Source of the DNA: Larix kaempferi
Taxonomy: Eukaryota; Streptophyta; Pinopsida; Pinales; Pinaceae
Reading direction: 5' to 3'
Assembly (NCBI GenBank): GCA_027924585.1
Contig: BSBM01000361.1
Span: 42,858,501-42,922,500 of the forward strand
Length of the DNA: 64,000 bases
In this document: positions 45,130 through 57,788 of the stretch, piece by piece
Position numbering within the stretch: the stretch's first letter is position 1
How the letters are laid out: each line of letters opens with the position of its first letter
The notes under the pieces: model-generated
Seen by the model: the letters and a program-made list of their open reading frames with translations, nothing else
What the model was told of the DNA's origin: nothing
Databases searched by the model: none
Position numbers and translations under genes: made by a program

Positions 45130-45981
45130 TTTTGTTGTCACCCTGACGTGCCCTGCTCACTGGTAAGGTGTGTCAGGTTCAAGGTGACGCGTTCTGGACC
45201 TTATAAGATTGCGTCGGTGACATAGTATGCCCTTGTACAAGGTGCATTGATATTCCTTTGACGCCTGTTTCCCTTGTTTAAGGTGCGTCGCAATTGGTTA
45301 AAATGGATAAAAGGAAGCTTCGAGCGACTTCTTGAAGTTTGGGTGTCGTGGAGGCTTATCCCTAGATACTTGGAAAGGTGTCAGTCGATCCCCTTACCTA
45401 GTGGGATGATCCCTTAAGCCTCTCCCCTAAATCCTCAACCTCTCCTATCCCTTTATCTATATATATATATGAACCCCCTCTCCATTGTGAAGAGAGGAAG
45501 GATAGAGTACCTACATGCTGGTAGAATTTTTCTAGGATATCCTCTTCATCCATTAGAGGCTAAGCATTTGATATTGAGGCTAGGATTGTTGGAAGGAGGT
45601 TATGACGTCAAAGCATCGGTTGTAACACCTCTATCTTTGTATTTCTTATCATTACATTTAATACATATTCTTTCCATAAACTTTGTTGTGTTAATATTGT
45701 TTAGGATTGACGTCTTTGACTGTTGATCTAGATTGATACACATCCATGTGCTTTTATCACTTGTTTGTTTCCACATGTTATTGACTGGTTCTGAAGATCG
45801 GGACTTGGATTAGCAAAGGAGAAAAGATATGCATCCATAAGGTAAGCCACTTCTTTTATTATCTTGCATTTTAATCAATCTAGGAAAGTTGTTTGTATTA
45901 CGTACTTGCTTTGTTCTAGATATGAATCATTTAGAGTAGGGACATCTATTTGAGTCCGCTCTCGCATATTGTCCATAAACA
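45130..45981 (+). repeat. Probable 5' LTR of the Tat/Ogre-like element
   Basis: The right end (ATAAACA) is set by the PBS three bases later. A TATATATATATATGAA track at about 45457 may serve as a TATA region, and several GACGC/GTGCG motifs lie upstream. The left end is placed at a TGTTGTCA candidate and may be wrong by tens of bases or more. Confidence 0.4.
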
Positions 45982-45984
45982 AAA

Positions 45985-46003
45985 TTGGCGACCATAGTGG
46001 GGA
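45985..46003 (+). other. Primer binding site, Tat/Ogre type
   Basis: TTGGCGACCATAGTGGGGA resembles the TTGGCGAC...GTGGGGA primer sites of Tat-lineage elements. It is clearly different from the tRNA-Met type sites elsewhere in this window. Confidence 0.6.
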
Positions 46004-48091
46004 GAGTAGTCTATGATTTTGATTTCATTGTATTTTCAGTTTCTTTGATTTCATTCCAATTAGCTTCTAGCCTCTAAGTTGCCTCTTCTCATTGGATTTG
46101 AACTTCAGAGAGCTTATGGCCCACCAAGACTTTGCTTAGGATCATTAGTGAACCCTCTACCTATTTATTCTTGGAGAATTTTTTATTTTTGTTGCTCAGA
46201 TCTCGCCTGACGCACCTGGTCAGTTCAACCCCCGTGTCACTGTAATTCTGATGCACTTGATCTATTAGCAGACTGTGTCACTAATGCTCTCTGATTGTTT
46301 ACACACTGCATCACTGACACGGTTTTGCGTTTGCAGAGTGCATCGTTGGGTCTCCCAATGCTCTGGTGCACCCTTGCAGGGCGTGTCTCCCTTAATTAGT
46401 TGACACTTAGTGTAAAAAGCCTCCATGTTGGTCTTTGGTTTGGTTTTTTGAGTTCTGTGAGTTTGTCCTTCACTGCTGCAGAACCTCCTAGGCACAACAT
46501 ACTCCGTCCTTGGCTTATTTTTGAAGTATAAGTGTCGATTAGAGTCCTACTTAGTCAAACGGGTGTTTCACTCATTGTGGGAAATTTCAATCCCCCATGA
46601 GCACACTCAGTATTGTGACTCCCTATCAACCCATCTGATCTGTTCGACCTGACTTCTGAGCCCTCCCATATTTGGTTATTGGGATTTTGCTCAATTTTGT
46701 GTGTTTTTGAGATTTTGGGTGATTATTTTTCTTTGAGAATTTCCAACCAATTACAGTTTGCAGTAGTATATTCTCTCATTTTCTGAATATAGGTCTGAAA
46801 AGTGGCATAATTCTCATATCTATTGGGTACATTGATTAGAAAATCAAAATTGTTCATTATCTTCATTTCAAGTTTTATTTCTTGGAATCGTTGTAGAGAA
46901 TTTTTCATGCTTTGAAAACGACTATTAGAAGATCTTTGAAAAGTTTAAAAGATTGTTAATAGCTTTCATTTTCTTGGTTCTGAAAGTTATTCATCATTTC
47001 CTTGAAGATTTCAAGCACATTTGAAATTTTGTAAAGCATTCCAAAGATTGGAAAATTCTTACATTTTTTTATTTTCTTCCCATTTTTTGTATCATTATTT
47101 TGGAAAATAGCAGTTATTGCATTCGAAAAAGAGAAATTTTCATTTTCATTTTTTCGTAGATTTGCTTAACTTGAAAAGAGAAACAGGAAAAAACATTTGG
47201 ATTTGGTGTGTTATTCATTTTTGTTGGATTGTTGAAAGAGTGCTTTGTTAGTCTTTTTGGTTGATTTTGAAAGTATAGAGGTACTTGTTCATTTCATTAT
47301 CAAAAACATAAAAGATTTCTCCTTATTATAGCTAGCTTTCATCTAAAGAAAAAGATAGACTTGCATTTTCATATAGGACAAGTTACATATGTTTGAATTC
47401 CAAGTCTTTCACGTCATGCATTCACTTAACCTTCGAGATAAATTTTGACGACATCTTAGTTGAAAATTGTATAGAAACTTGTGTGTTAAGTTAGAGACAT
47501 GTTCCGACGTCTTTAAGCGTGGAAGCTGTCATTATTTTCCTACATTGCATCCCAAGGGCTTGTAGTTATTCCACATGCCAATTGATATATCGAACATCCT
47601 TTCACGTACCTTCGAGTATATAGAAAGGTACTTCACGTACTTGATAGTATACCAGAAGTCTCCTATCGTGCGGTTGTGCTTTAGACAACACCACTACGGA
47701 TTTGAGCTCCCACGTACCTTGAGTATATCAGGAGACCCCACTAGGATTCCTGTAACCAACTGAGTTAACAATTGGCCGTCTTGGCATGGAGATACACCAA
47801 GAAAAACACTTGGGAATATACTACGCACATGCTACTAGGTAGTCGGGTTATACAGTCATGGGTACGGTCCTAATCCTCCATGGTTAGTGCTCTGAAATAT
47901 TGGTCTGATTATAACTGTTGGAACATGTGGTATATCACAAGTTGCGATGCCTTGATAATCCTGTGAGGTTCCAGACTATTGAATTCCACCTATCACATAA
48001 TTTTTATTGCATATTTAGCTTGAGTAGATTGTGAAGTGTTTTTTTTTTTATTTTGTAGAAAACTCTTACGAGAATTTTTTCTTCAGTCATT

Positions 48092-48680
48092 TTAGATGAT
48101 CAACCTTTAAGAAGATCCCGCAGGATTTTGAACATGCCACCTGAATATCCCCTTAATCAGGACGAGAAATCAGGAGAAAATATGGATCAATCTACCACAT
48201 CTTTTTCACATGAAGAAGACACTTATACCTTAGAGCCGACAATGAATTATTCACCTCCCGCAAACCCACCTATCACTGATCCTACGGGACCCTTGATTTT
48301 GGAACAACCTGCTTCACATGACACATATTTTCATCATTCGATGGAAGGAATCCCAGAGCCACAGATTGGATTTTTCAGATGGACCTAGGACGACCCATAT
48401 CACCAGCTTTTGGTTAAACTGCATCGTTTTGGGACACTTCTTTAGGTCAAAATGTTTCTGATTTTGGATCACTTCCCATGGTAGAAACTCTGCCTCATCC
48501 TCAAAGTCTGCTTGGCTATAAGGTTCCCTCTCACCACATTGGAAAATTCCTCGTAGTTGTGCTCATGCCACTCAACATAATCCATCTCCACCTGCAAGCA
48601 CACAAGGTCGAACATTTGGATCTATTTGGTAATCTCACAAAACTACAAAAAAAATCCAAAATCACCTATTATGTGTGATT
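48092..48680 (+). pseudogene. N-terminal gag remnant of the Tat/Ogre-like element
   Basis: The frame begins with a basic PLRRSRRILNMPPEYP stretch and continues as a Pro/Ser/Thr- and acidic-rich sequence to a stop at about 48386. The same composition continues in another frame (DLGRPISPAFG, then MVETLPHPQSLLG), so at least one frameshift is present. Such disordered, basic-then-Pro-rich starts are typical of Tat-type gag proteins. No capsid core or zinc knuckle is present before the element breaks off. Confidence 0.4.
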
Positions 48681-48689
48681 TTTCATTTC

Positions 48690-49378
48690 AAAAATCACAC
48701 TTAGTGAACCCTTTCAATATCTAAATTTGTGCCTTGCGTGACTATTCACTAGCCACCTACATGGCCCAATTTTTGTGGGACATTTTTTCCTCAATCATGC
48801 TCTAGCATGACTAACTTTGACATGGTAATGCAAATTATAGTGCAGAGAATTCATACTTCAGTCGTGCACTAGTGTGAATGCTTACGAAACAATCGCGCTA
48901 ATTTTCAACGCAGTCGAAGCTCAAAATTACTGCACTTTGTGTGACTACCTAGGATTACCTCGTGCTATCTTAGTGTGAGATAATTCCTTTTTCATCTGCC
49001 CCCATGCGCGAGAATACCAAATACTCACGTGGCCAATGTTTATGGCTAACAACCAGTCGTATGGGCATTGAGTCCCCCTAACCTGAACTCTACCTAGATA
49101 GAAATCTAGGCAACAAGGTTTAGGATTACCTTGCTCTCATTACTTAGAAAACAACTACACCAAACTCAAAAATAAACAAAAATTAGCTATGAAATGCATA
49201 AGTCAAAAGGTACATATGATTTCGAAAAGTGGGCCCCACTCCCAGTTAATAAAAATTGGGCCAAACTTAAGACCTTCGCCACGACCAAACCGTATCTCTA
49301 TTTGATGAATCGTCCATGCCACCATGATCAGAACGCCTAGATATACATTGCATATCCCTTTTCTCTTCGATCTAGAGC
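48690..49378. other. Unassigned stretch, no gene seen
   Basis: There is a hairpin at its left edge (AAAAATCAC...GTGATTTTT around 48650-48710), then short GTGTGACT/AGTCACAC-like motifs. No coding frame is supported. Confidence 0.4.
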
Positions 49379-50200
49379 CCTTCATTTGATATGCCTTTAT
49401 TTTTCCCATACACCACAGGTGCACCATGTTTTGGTTTTCAATTTCACATCATTAATACCTTTATCATGTTCTTTACTACACTTGGGTATTTCTTCCATAT
49501 GTGTAGGATAACTACCAACACGTCACCTCTTCTTATTTTTCCATTATAAGAACAAGGCTCCATTCCTCATAAATGGTTCCAAACTGTTATCATAGGTATC
49601 ATCTTGAAAACTGGCATATAGGAAATTCCTTCCCTCTACTTGGATTATCTTTACCAAATATTCCTACTGATAACCATAGGTTCCTCATCCCCAGTAATGA
49701 TATGGCATCAATATCATTGTTGTAGGTATCATTCTCCCTCCATGGGTGTGTGAACCCTTGCATCCTTATCATCATTTGGCACCCATGATCCCTTCATTTG
49801 ATATGCCTTTATTTTTCCCATACATCACAGGTGCACCATGTTTTGGTTTTCAATTTCGCATCATTAATACCTTTATCATGTTCTTTACTACACTTGGGTA
49901 TTTCTGCCATATGTGTAGGATAATGACCAAGACATCACCTATTCTTTTTTTCCATTATAAGAACAAGGCTCCATTCCTCATCAATGGTTCCAAACTGTTT
50001 TCACAAGTATCATCTTGAAAACTGGCATATAGGCAATTCCTTCCCTCTACTTGCATTACCTTTACCAAATATTCCCACTGATAACCATAGGTTCCTCATC
50101 CCTAGTAATGATATGGAATCAATATCATTGCCATAGGTATCATTATCCCTCCATGGATGTGTGCACCATTGCATCCCTATCATCATTTCGCACCCATGAT
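49379..50200. repeat. 411-bp direct tandem duplication
   Basis: CCTTCATTTGATATGCCTTT begins both units (about 49379 and 49791), and each unit ends with CACCCATGAT. The copies differ by a small number of substitutions. No protein is supported on either strand. Confidence 0.93.
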
Positions 50201-51488
50201 GTCGAACCCCCCACAAGCCCAATACATTTGATAAACCTTGAAATCATCAACCCATAGTTCATCATTTTCTAGATTTGCATTTACTTTCTCACCTTTAGCA
50301 CTCAGTGCCATCAATTCCTCGGAACATGTTATGATCAAGAACCATAATTTACTAATCATACCCCCATGAGCACTCTACGATCTGTAATATTCTTCGTACC
50401 ACCACCCCCACCAATTGATGTAACTAATTCTATCTAGTTATTCCCGCAGGAACCAACTATATGGCATTGATTCATGGGGCAATCGTCTTCGTGTTTTAAA
50501 GATACCATTCACACCATCATGGAAAAGGTTCCCTGACTCACTCAAAACCATGGGAACTTTTCCCATCATCAAATTGATTCCCTTATTAATTCCCCCAAAA
50601 CCGTGGGAATCCCACCCATCATCAAATTGAACACCAACACAACAAAAACTGTGGGACCCCACTAATTATTATTTATGTACAAACATTTCTCCAATCCACT
50701 CAAAACCGTGGAAATATCACTATTCTTTTGGAAGCAACCTCTGGTGGCCTTTAATTGATGTCATTGAGTCACCCTATCCCCAAAATTATGCCTTTTGTGA
50801 GTCACCATCACCCTCAATGTCATGTCCCTAAGAAATCCGTTCATCTGAAGTTTGTCTCCCTCTATTACACTTTGTTCCTTTATTTTGAAGAATGCTTCTA
50901 ACTATTAATCCCCAAGTTGACATCGATTAAATGAATTCATGAGCCTCACACTTACTAGCTAGTCTTGTGTTAAGTTTGTCATTCCAACAGTTGGTTACAA
51001 AATGATCTTGGTTCTTAGGATAAGACCCCCATATTATCATATACTTCATCTCTCGCCGACATCACGTCACTACATTTTGAGATTTGCAGTAGTTGCATTT
51101 GTACCTTGGGGTCCCTTTCAATCACTATAAGATATTTCCTTGAACTAAGTAGGGATATCCCTTAGTGGTCCATAACTTGGTGGTCTCTCCTATGCTCGAT
51201 GTCAACACATATATCACATCAGGGAGAGTCGTACGATTCAAAGGTAGCAATGTTCACATTTATAAATCATGGTAGTAGTAGTTCAATGAGGTCCTACATT
51301 TACCAAAATCACTGGTATTCCGGTCCCCCACCCGTGGGATCATCATGGTTATCAACAGTACTACTTCTTCACCACCTGTAACATCATTTCTAGGTTCAGT
51401 TACTCTTGCATGAATTGGATCCACCTTCATCAATGCACCAACAGTATCTTGAGCTAACCCCTCTATCTCTTCTTTTCTTGTACCCTCT
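50201..51488. other. Unassigned stretch, no gene seen
   Basis: A loose repeat of CAAAACCGTGGGA-like motifs occurs near 50543, 50598, 50644 and 50702, about 46-58 bp apart. Otherwise no gene or element is recognised. Confidence 0.4.
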
Positions 51489-53167
51489 TGTCATGTCCCC
51501 TCCCTAGTGGCCTTGGCCACTACTTGGATCCTCCCATCCGTAGGGGGTCTGAGTTAATTAATTAAATGAGAATTTAATTAATAGGGAAATTTTGAGGCAA
51601 TTATTCCGTAGTAGTCAATTAAATATTAATTAATTAATTAAATTATGAAGTTTAAAGAAATTATGAGTTATAATTCTTTTTATTAATAATTTTGGCTAAT
51701 AAATGTTGGCAAGTGGTGATGACTGGACTAGGAGGGTGCATTGGTTTCAAGTGGACCTCACTTGTCTTAAGTGGCAAACTCTGAAAATCAAGGAACATAA
51801 TGGAGGAGAAAAGAGGCAAGTCAAATAAAAGGAAACTGTCCAAAGCCAACAAAATTAGGCAAAAGCAGAAAATATGGAAAGTAATTAAAGTGGAAAAAAA
51901 CAAGAAAAGCAGTCAGAAGGATTTTAGCAACATCCTAGCAAGCTCCCAAAGACACGCTTGCTAAAAACAGTGAAGGAGGGAAAAGTAGGAAAGATTATGA
52001 AAGCCAAGAAGTTTCCATTTTCCAAAAGGAAGGATCCCTTCCTCACCCACACGTGTGGATGGCTTGAGGAACAAGTCACTTCAGCTATTTATTCATGTTT
52101 CCAACTTCATCTCAGAACTTTTTCATCATTTGTGTTTTCTCATGCGAGCTATGAGCCTCTCTGGTTGAGTGATGTGCCTCAATTGTTCCTCTTGGGAGAT
52201 GTGCCCCAAGGTCCCATAGTTTCCAATGAGTGTTATGTAGGTCCAGATCAAGTTCTTGTATCCATTATCAGACACTTCCATCATTCATTGAAGATCTACA
52301 ATCATTTAGAAGAGTAGATCTCTCATATAGTGAATTTACAACTAGTTTTGGTGAAGGTTCACCAGTTGAAGAAGTTAGCTCCAGTGAATCCACCCAAGGG
52401 TTTATAGAGAGTTAGTTGAACCATTTTAATAGAAATAAGAGATTCCCAATATCAGAAACCAGCTTCAGAACTGATGCATCCTTCTCTTCGGATCCATTCT
52501 CTCAACCTCAGCTAGATTTGGAGGTGCTTTCCCTGTAAGAATGAGAAGAGTTGAGAATAGCACCCCATTCTTGCTCAGAGACTCAATGCATAGCCCATAC
52601 TCTGTTTCATACCTGTTGAATACCAAAATACACTTTCAGATCATATATTTGATCCTCCCTTCTTTTCTTATAGCTCTTTTGTGGCTCTATGTAAGGATTT
52701 TCTAGTCAATAAGACACTGTATTGTTGAAGAGCCATTAAATGAGTGCAATCTTGGTTCAGTGAGTTATATTTCGACCTTCTGTTGTTGAATATAATATAT
52801 TAGAACATTATAATACTTCAGAACAGAGTATTTCAATTAATGAAAGTCATTTAGTAACCAAGATTGAGAGACTAGCTCATTGAGCACTATTTTGTGACTA
52901 GTTTTACATTAATGACTGCCAAATTCATTATGTATGTCAGTTTTTCTTTCTGTAAGTTGTAGGAGGTTGATAATACATTATATTTTCCATATAAGTCCCT
53001 ATTTCAAGAATTTGGAAGCATTTAACCCCCTTTTGTAAATCTTGGATATTAACTAGCTCTGTAATCCCATCTTGGCCTAAAACTTCCAAATCACTCCTAC
53101 TCTTTCCAAATATTTTTGAATGCTGCCCAGTGAATCCATTGAACTTATTTGACTGTCATATTTCATC
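51489..53167 (+). mobile_element. Possible solo LTR of a Gypsy element
   Basis: It begins TGTCATGTCCCC, the same start as the Gypsy 3' LTR at 32876, but the rest is a different family. An 11-bp sequence (CTTGTACCCTC) occurs at 51477-51487 and again at 53168-53178, bracketing a segment similar in length to the 1.63-kb LTR above. No PBS or coding region lies inside. A clear CA terminus is missing at the right end, so the boundaries are uncertain. The 119-codon frame at 51958-52317 has no recognisable domain. Confidence 0.35.
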
Positions 53168-53179
53168 CTTGTACCCTCA

Positions 53180-54918
53180 GGAACCCACCCAATCTAGTAA
53201 CCATATGCTGGTGCGCCCATGAAGCTTTGGAGTAGACTTCAGCCTGGCTGATGTTCGAAACATAAATGGCCCTAGTGCTTTGTAATTAGGACTCTTGCTC
53301 TGATCTGATTATTTTCTACTGCACATTCCTCATACATATTACAGAATTGAATGTTCATCCTACCATCCTCATATTGAGTCTCAGTCCCCATCACTTACTT
53401 CGTACTCTGCTCAGAAAAATTGTCAAAAAATAACTAGTAAGTTTTAAAAAAAATTGAGTTACAGTTAATATCTTGGTCAAATATTCCCAAGGATATTAAA
53501 CCTCTTTTGGAAAAATCTCATGATCATGGATATGCCCACCTTGTTTTTATAAAACTCTATTCTTTGTTCCAACTACACCAACAATATTCCCCTGTGGAAG
53601 GTCTCATTTATCCACCTATGTTTCACACACTTTCAAGAACAACAGAGAGAAAATAAAATAAAAAATGATGCATTATTGGATTTATAGTACCCTCTAAACC
53701 TCATAGATTAGGGAGCATCTGTTAATGCTCAACTCTCGCACACATGTGACATTTTTTCAATTTACACGATAAAGTGTCATCAAAATATAGCATGCATCCC
53801 ACTGAAGACATCCTCATAAGATCCAAGAAGCAACATGAGTCCAAAAATTCCCCAAAAATAGTCAAAAACTACAACCGCACTGCACATATCTATTAATATG
53901 TGCTATTGTGCATATTATCAGAACTATGGCCACACAGCCAGTGCAGATATTCCTTCGACAACCTTGTGATTGAAAAAAATGGTGGAATCTCAACCACCAG
54001 TAGTGCATTAAAGACTCATGAAAGCTCCATTGCCTCCACAAATTTGAATTTGGCTCCTCACACAGTTGGGTTCCTTAAATGGCCCCCTTTGTGTATCTTG
54101 GAGCTAAATCATGAGATCAAGGAGTTCACATTGGGATCTAGTTATTTCTTGGCCACCTCTTGACCTATAAAATGAAGCCATGGGCATGCTTATTAAAAAG
54201 ATAAATCAGAGCAAGGTTATGCTACTAGAATTGTGCTTAAGCTCCCTTATAGCTTACCTCTTCCCCCTTGTCTAGTATCTACCGAGCTCCCTTGCCACCT
54301 TCATTCAATGGGAAAGTGTTCTTCTCATTTGTTCTTCAACAAACTTAGCATATACTATGCATTAGATAGAACTCCCTAAGAGGGATTGTTTGCTTCCATT
54401 GGAGCTCACATGTCCTACGTGTTATACATTCTTGACCATTGGGAAATATAAAAGTGGTTTGGCATCTATTGGTTGTTGGAGTTTGCATTCCTACCCCTTT
54501 GTTATTTGTTTCATTTAATTTTTTTTAGTTTTTTTATTTTTTATTTTGCTAACAACCACTTGCAAGATCACTTGGAGCACTCACCTACACAATAGGGGCA
54601 CCTAATACTGAATCCTTGCTGCAACCTACTAGGATTTGCCCCTTACCAAGTGGGAAGGATTCACCCTTGTGCAATATTTTTCACAACAAAACCAGGCCCT
54701 GTAATACTTTATTATTGTCTCTTACATGCACCATTTTGTATGCACCTACGATCATCAACAAAGGAGGCCAACGATAGTTATTAGATTTTGCTAAGGCAAT
54801 GCCAATTCCATTCACATGAGTTTGTTGTACAATATCCTACAACACCACCTTATCAATAACATATTTTGGGAAAAATATTGGGTGGCTGAGCGAAACCATA
54901 TATTCTCAAATATGTTCT
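53180..54918. other. Unassigned stretch, no gene seen
   Basis: No frame with recognisable domains and no clear repeat structure was found on either strand. Confidence 0.4.
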
Positions 54919-55640
54919 TTAATTTGTTAGAAACCAGTCACCAAGCTTGGTTACTTCCTCAAAATCTCTTTTGGACATGCATTTTGTAAATTTCTTGTGC
55001 ACTAAGTCATAGAGTTGGATTATGAATTGTTTGCAAATGTTTTTGGAATGACTGGAATATTTATGCTCCCACAAAAATTGGAAATAGACATACACGTGAG
55101 GCTCGTTCATAATCCATTTACATCCCATTCCTCGAAAACTATTCATAGCATAGACTATATCTAGGAGATATGAGGACATATTGAACTTTGTTGTCTATAC
55201 TGCAGTGGCTACCTTCAGTTGAACAATTGATGCTAGTATATTAGCAGAAATAATAGCTTCCAAATTAAACTTGGTACTTGATAAAGTAACATGATGTAAA
55301 AGTGGCATCCATACCTCCTGGAATTGTGTAACATTAGGCTCTCCATATAATTTGGATAGCATATCGATGGTGATTCTATATGGAAATCTCAAGTTCCTGG
55401 TGAAATATAGGCCACTTTCCTTGAATCTAAATCTCTTGTCTTTTAACCACATTTTCTTCATGAAGGCCATGTAGTCCAAATATAGAAAGTAACCCATTTT
55501 GTAGTCATTTTTACTTCAGAAGCCATGAACATATAATATCTACTCAAGGATGCATGTTGGAATTAAGCAATGGCCTCCTCATCATCATTCTTAATATGCA
55601 TGTTAGTAATGTCGATCTTTGAGAGAAACTAATCAATGAT
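54919..55640 (-). pseudogene. Unrecognised decayed coding remnant
   Basis: On the minus strand the same frame runs from 55497 to 54919 with a single TAG near 55195. It gives about 190 residues of ordinary globular composition, including RFPYRITIDMLSKLYGEPN and KWIMNEPHVYVYFQFLWEH. Upstream, in another frame, about 50 more residues (SKIDITNMHIKNDDEEAIA and beyond) continue to roughly 55640 with a few stops. The length and the single-base nature of most lesions suggest a once-real protein. The setting among retrotransposons suggests an element-encoded protein, but I do not recognise it. Confidence 0.45.
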
Positions 55641-56039
55641 CATGGCACACGAAAAAACAACTATTGGGATAATGAATCATTTGGTGATATCCATAGTTTG
55701 ATTTTAGGAATATTATTTATGTTTTTATTGTGATAATATCCAGTAGAGCTAAGTTTGGATTGAGATCAAATTTGTTGAGTTATTTTAGGGACAACTATTG
55801 AGAGTTTGTAGGATCAAATTTGATTCATTAGAGGATTCTCTTGATGTATAAATATGTTCTTGATTAATGAAATATTTTGAGATCAAGTATATGTGCATTA
55901 TTATCCAAATTATATTGCTCCATTGTTGTCAAATTTATTCATTATGTATCAAAGCATTGTGAGAAAGCTTGAGAGGTTGTGAAGAGAAATCTAGTCATTT
56001 GGAGGATAAATTTGCTTGGTGGGATGATCAAATATAAGT

Positions 56040-56060
56040 AAGTGTGTGTGTGTGTGTGTT
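56040..56060. repeat. (GT)n microsatellite
   Basis: About nine GT repeats in the leader of copia-3. Confidence 0.9.
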
Positions 56061-57130
56061 TTGTTCGATATTTTTTGACTTATCATCGTGCATTTTTCAT
56101 TACCAATGAGTGATCTCACACTACCTTGGAGAACTGTGCGCTGAGTAAACTGTTGAAAATTGACGTTGAAGGAGGGTCGATTTTGGATGTATTTTTTATT
56201 GAAGGATTGTGAAATTATTCACCAATCATGGCATGTAGTCACGCGTACAATTTATAATAAATTTTGAACCATAGACAGAGGCGTTCTATGATTGGCTATA
56301 AAACCAATCTGCAAAAGAATCCATTTGGGATGGTAATAGAATGGTCGTTGATTTGAATTACAGGGGTGGATGGTAAAGTGTTATCTTTTGTATTTGAGAG
56401 GAGACTATACACGTTTGACCATTCTCATGTGATTTGGGATACTATTCTCTTCTCGGCATGGCAATTTTTTTATTTTATTTTACAGTCTATACAACAATCT
56501 ACCCTCGTACCCTTGGCCTGGAAAGTTCTATTGCGATAGAATTAGGTTTACAACTGCGTAGTTTGAGGAAGAAGTGAAGAATATTCTAGGAATGTGTAGT
56601 AGGAATACCACAACACCTCAGTTTATGTTGGGATGGCAATGCAAATTGAAGTGGAAAGAACGTCTAGTATAGGTATGTGTATTTCAATCTATGTTTTATT
56701 TGGAAATATGTTGAGCGAATAAGGTTTTAAATATTCTTGGCATTTTCTTCATTTTCAAATTGTGGGAGAAGAGTTGGTTTAATCATTTGTGTGTGGGAGT
56801 ATGAGAAAGAGAGTTTTTGGAATGGTGATTAGTCCCCTTATTTGCAATTAAATTGTAAAAGAAATTATATTGTTTCTAATTGGGAGAATAAGGTTATAAA
56901 TTTGTGAAGGGATTAGTTTTGTAAAAGTGATTCATTCACTTCATTATGAAAAATAAAATTTCTTATAATTGCACAACTGTTGCACTCTTTCATTATACTT
57001 CAACATTAATAAAAGATCATTTTTGGTGGTGGTTGAGTCCCATTTTTGGTACAAGTGTTCTCGTCTCGAGGTGGAGTGGGACATTTTGTATTCATCTTTT
57101 CAAGTACTCTTTTTCTCTCTCACTTGCTCA

Positions 57131-57680
57131 TTTTCCAGCAACAACAAGCAATTTTAAACTCCCTAAATTAAATGGCACAAATGATTTCTATTGGAGAAAA
57201 AGAATGTATCCTATATTCATCAATAAATATTTGTGGGAACTTCTAATTGATGGGTATAATATTCCTTTTGATGAAGCATATCAAGCATTGGATGTTGATG
57301 CAAAGAGTGTTTTTAAGTAGATAATAAGGAGAGATAATGAAGCACTTTCACTCATAGGTAATTCTATTAATGATGCTATTTTTCAAGAATCGGTGTAGCC
57401 ACATCATCTAAACACACATGGGTTATTTTCTAGAACACTTATGAAGCTGCAACAACAACAAAATTGAAAACATTGAGTAAATTGGATAATTCCAAGATGT
57501 GTAGTAATGAATCCATGAATGATTATATCACAATAGTGTAGGATCTTATTAATAAAATGAGGTTTTGGTAGAAGATGTCCCAGAAATAAGAATGCTTGAG
57601 AATATTTAATGTAGTTTTGTGCCAAAGTATCAAGTGATCGCCACTTAATAAATTCCTTAATGAGTCATTGTTGACACTGC
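57131..57680 (+). pseudogene. copia-3 gag remnant
   Basis: The readable part encodes FKLPKLNGTNDFYWRKRMYP followed by NKYLWELLIDGY, the start of a Copia-type gag capsid. It stops at TAG 57318-57320. Downstream to about 57680 gag-like sequence continues with many stops and frame changes. No zinc knuckle could be identified. Confidence 0.6.
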
Positions 57681-57788
57681 CATTGAAAATGAATCCACTT
57701 TATGTTGGAAAAATGATGGAGAAAACTATAATTTAGTGTTTGATAATGAAGAATTCTTAATCATGGATAATATCAACAAATTGTAGTT

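Larger units (their letters stand above)
45130..48640 (+). mobile_element. 5' part of a Tat/Ogre-like Gypsy retrotransposon
   Basis: A promoter-like LTR end is followed at once by a TTGGCGACCATAGTGGGG primer site of the kind used by Tat/Ogre elements, a leader of about 2 kb, and the start of a Pro-rich gag. The element breaks off near 48640. No pol or second LTR is in the window. The left boundary is approximate because there is no second LTR for comparison. Confidence 0.5.

Noticed and set aside
48128-48388. Independent small host gene
   Set aside because: The basic then Pro-rich start lies downstream of a PBS and leader and continues in shifted frames, fitting a gag remnant better.
51958-52317. 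119-codon frame as a gene
   Set aside because: No domain, no splice or promoter context, and it lies in a probable LTR-like segment.
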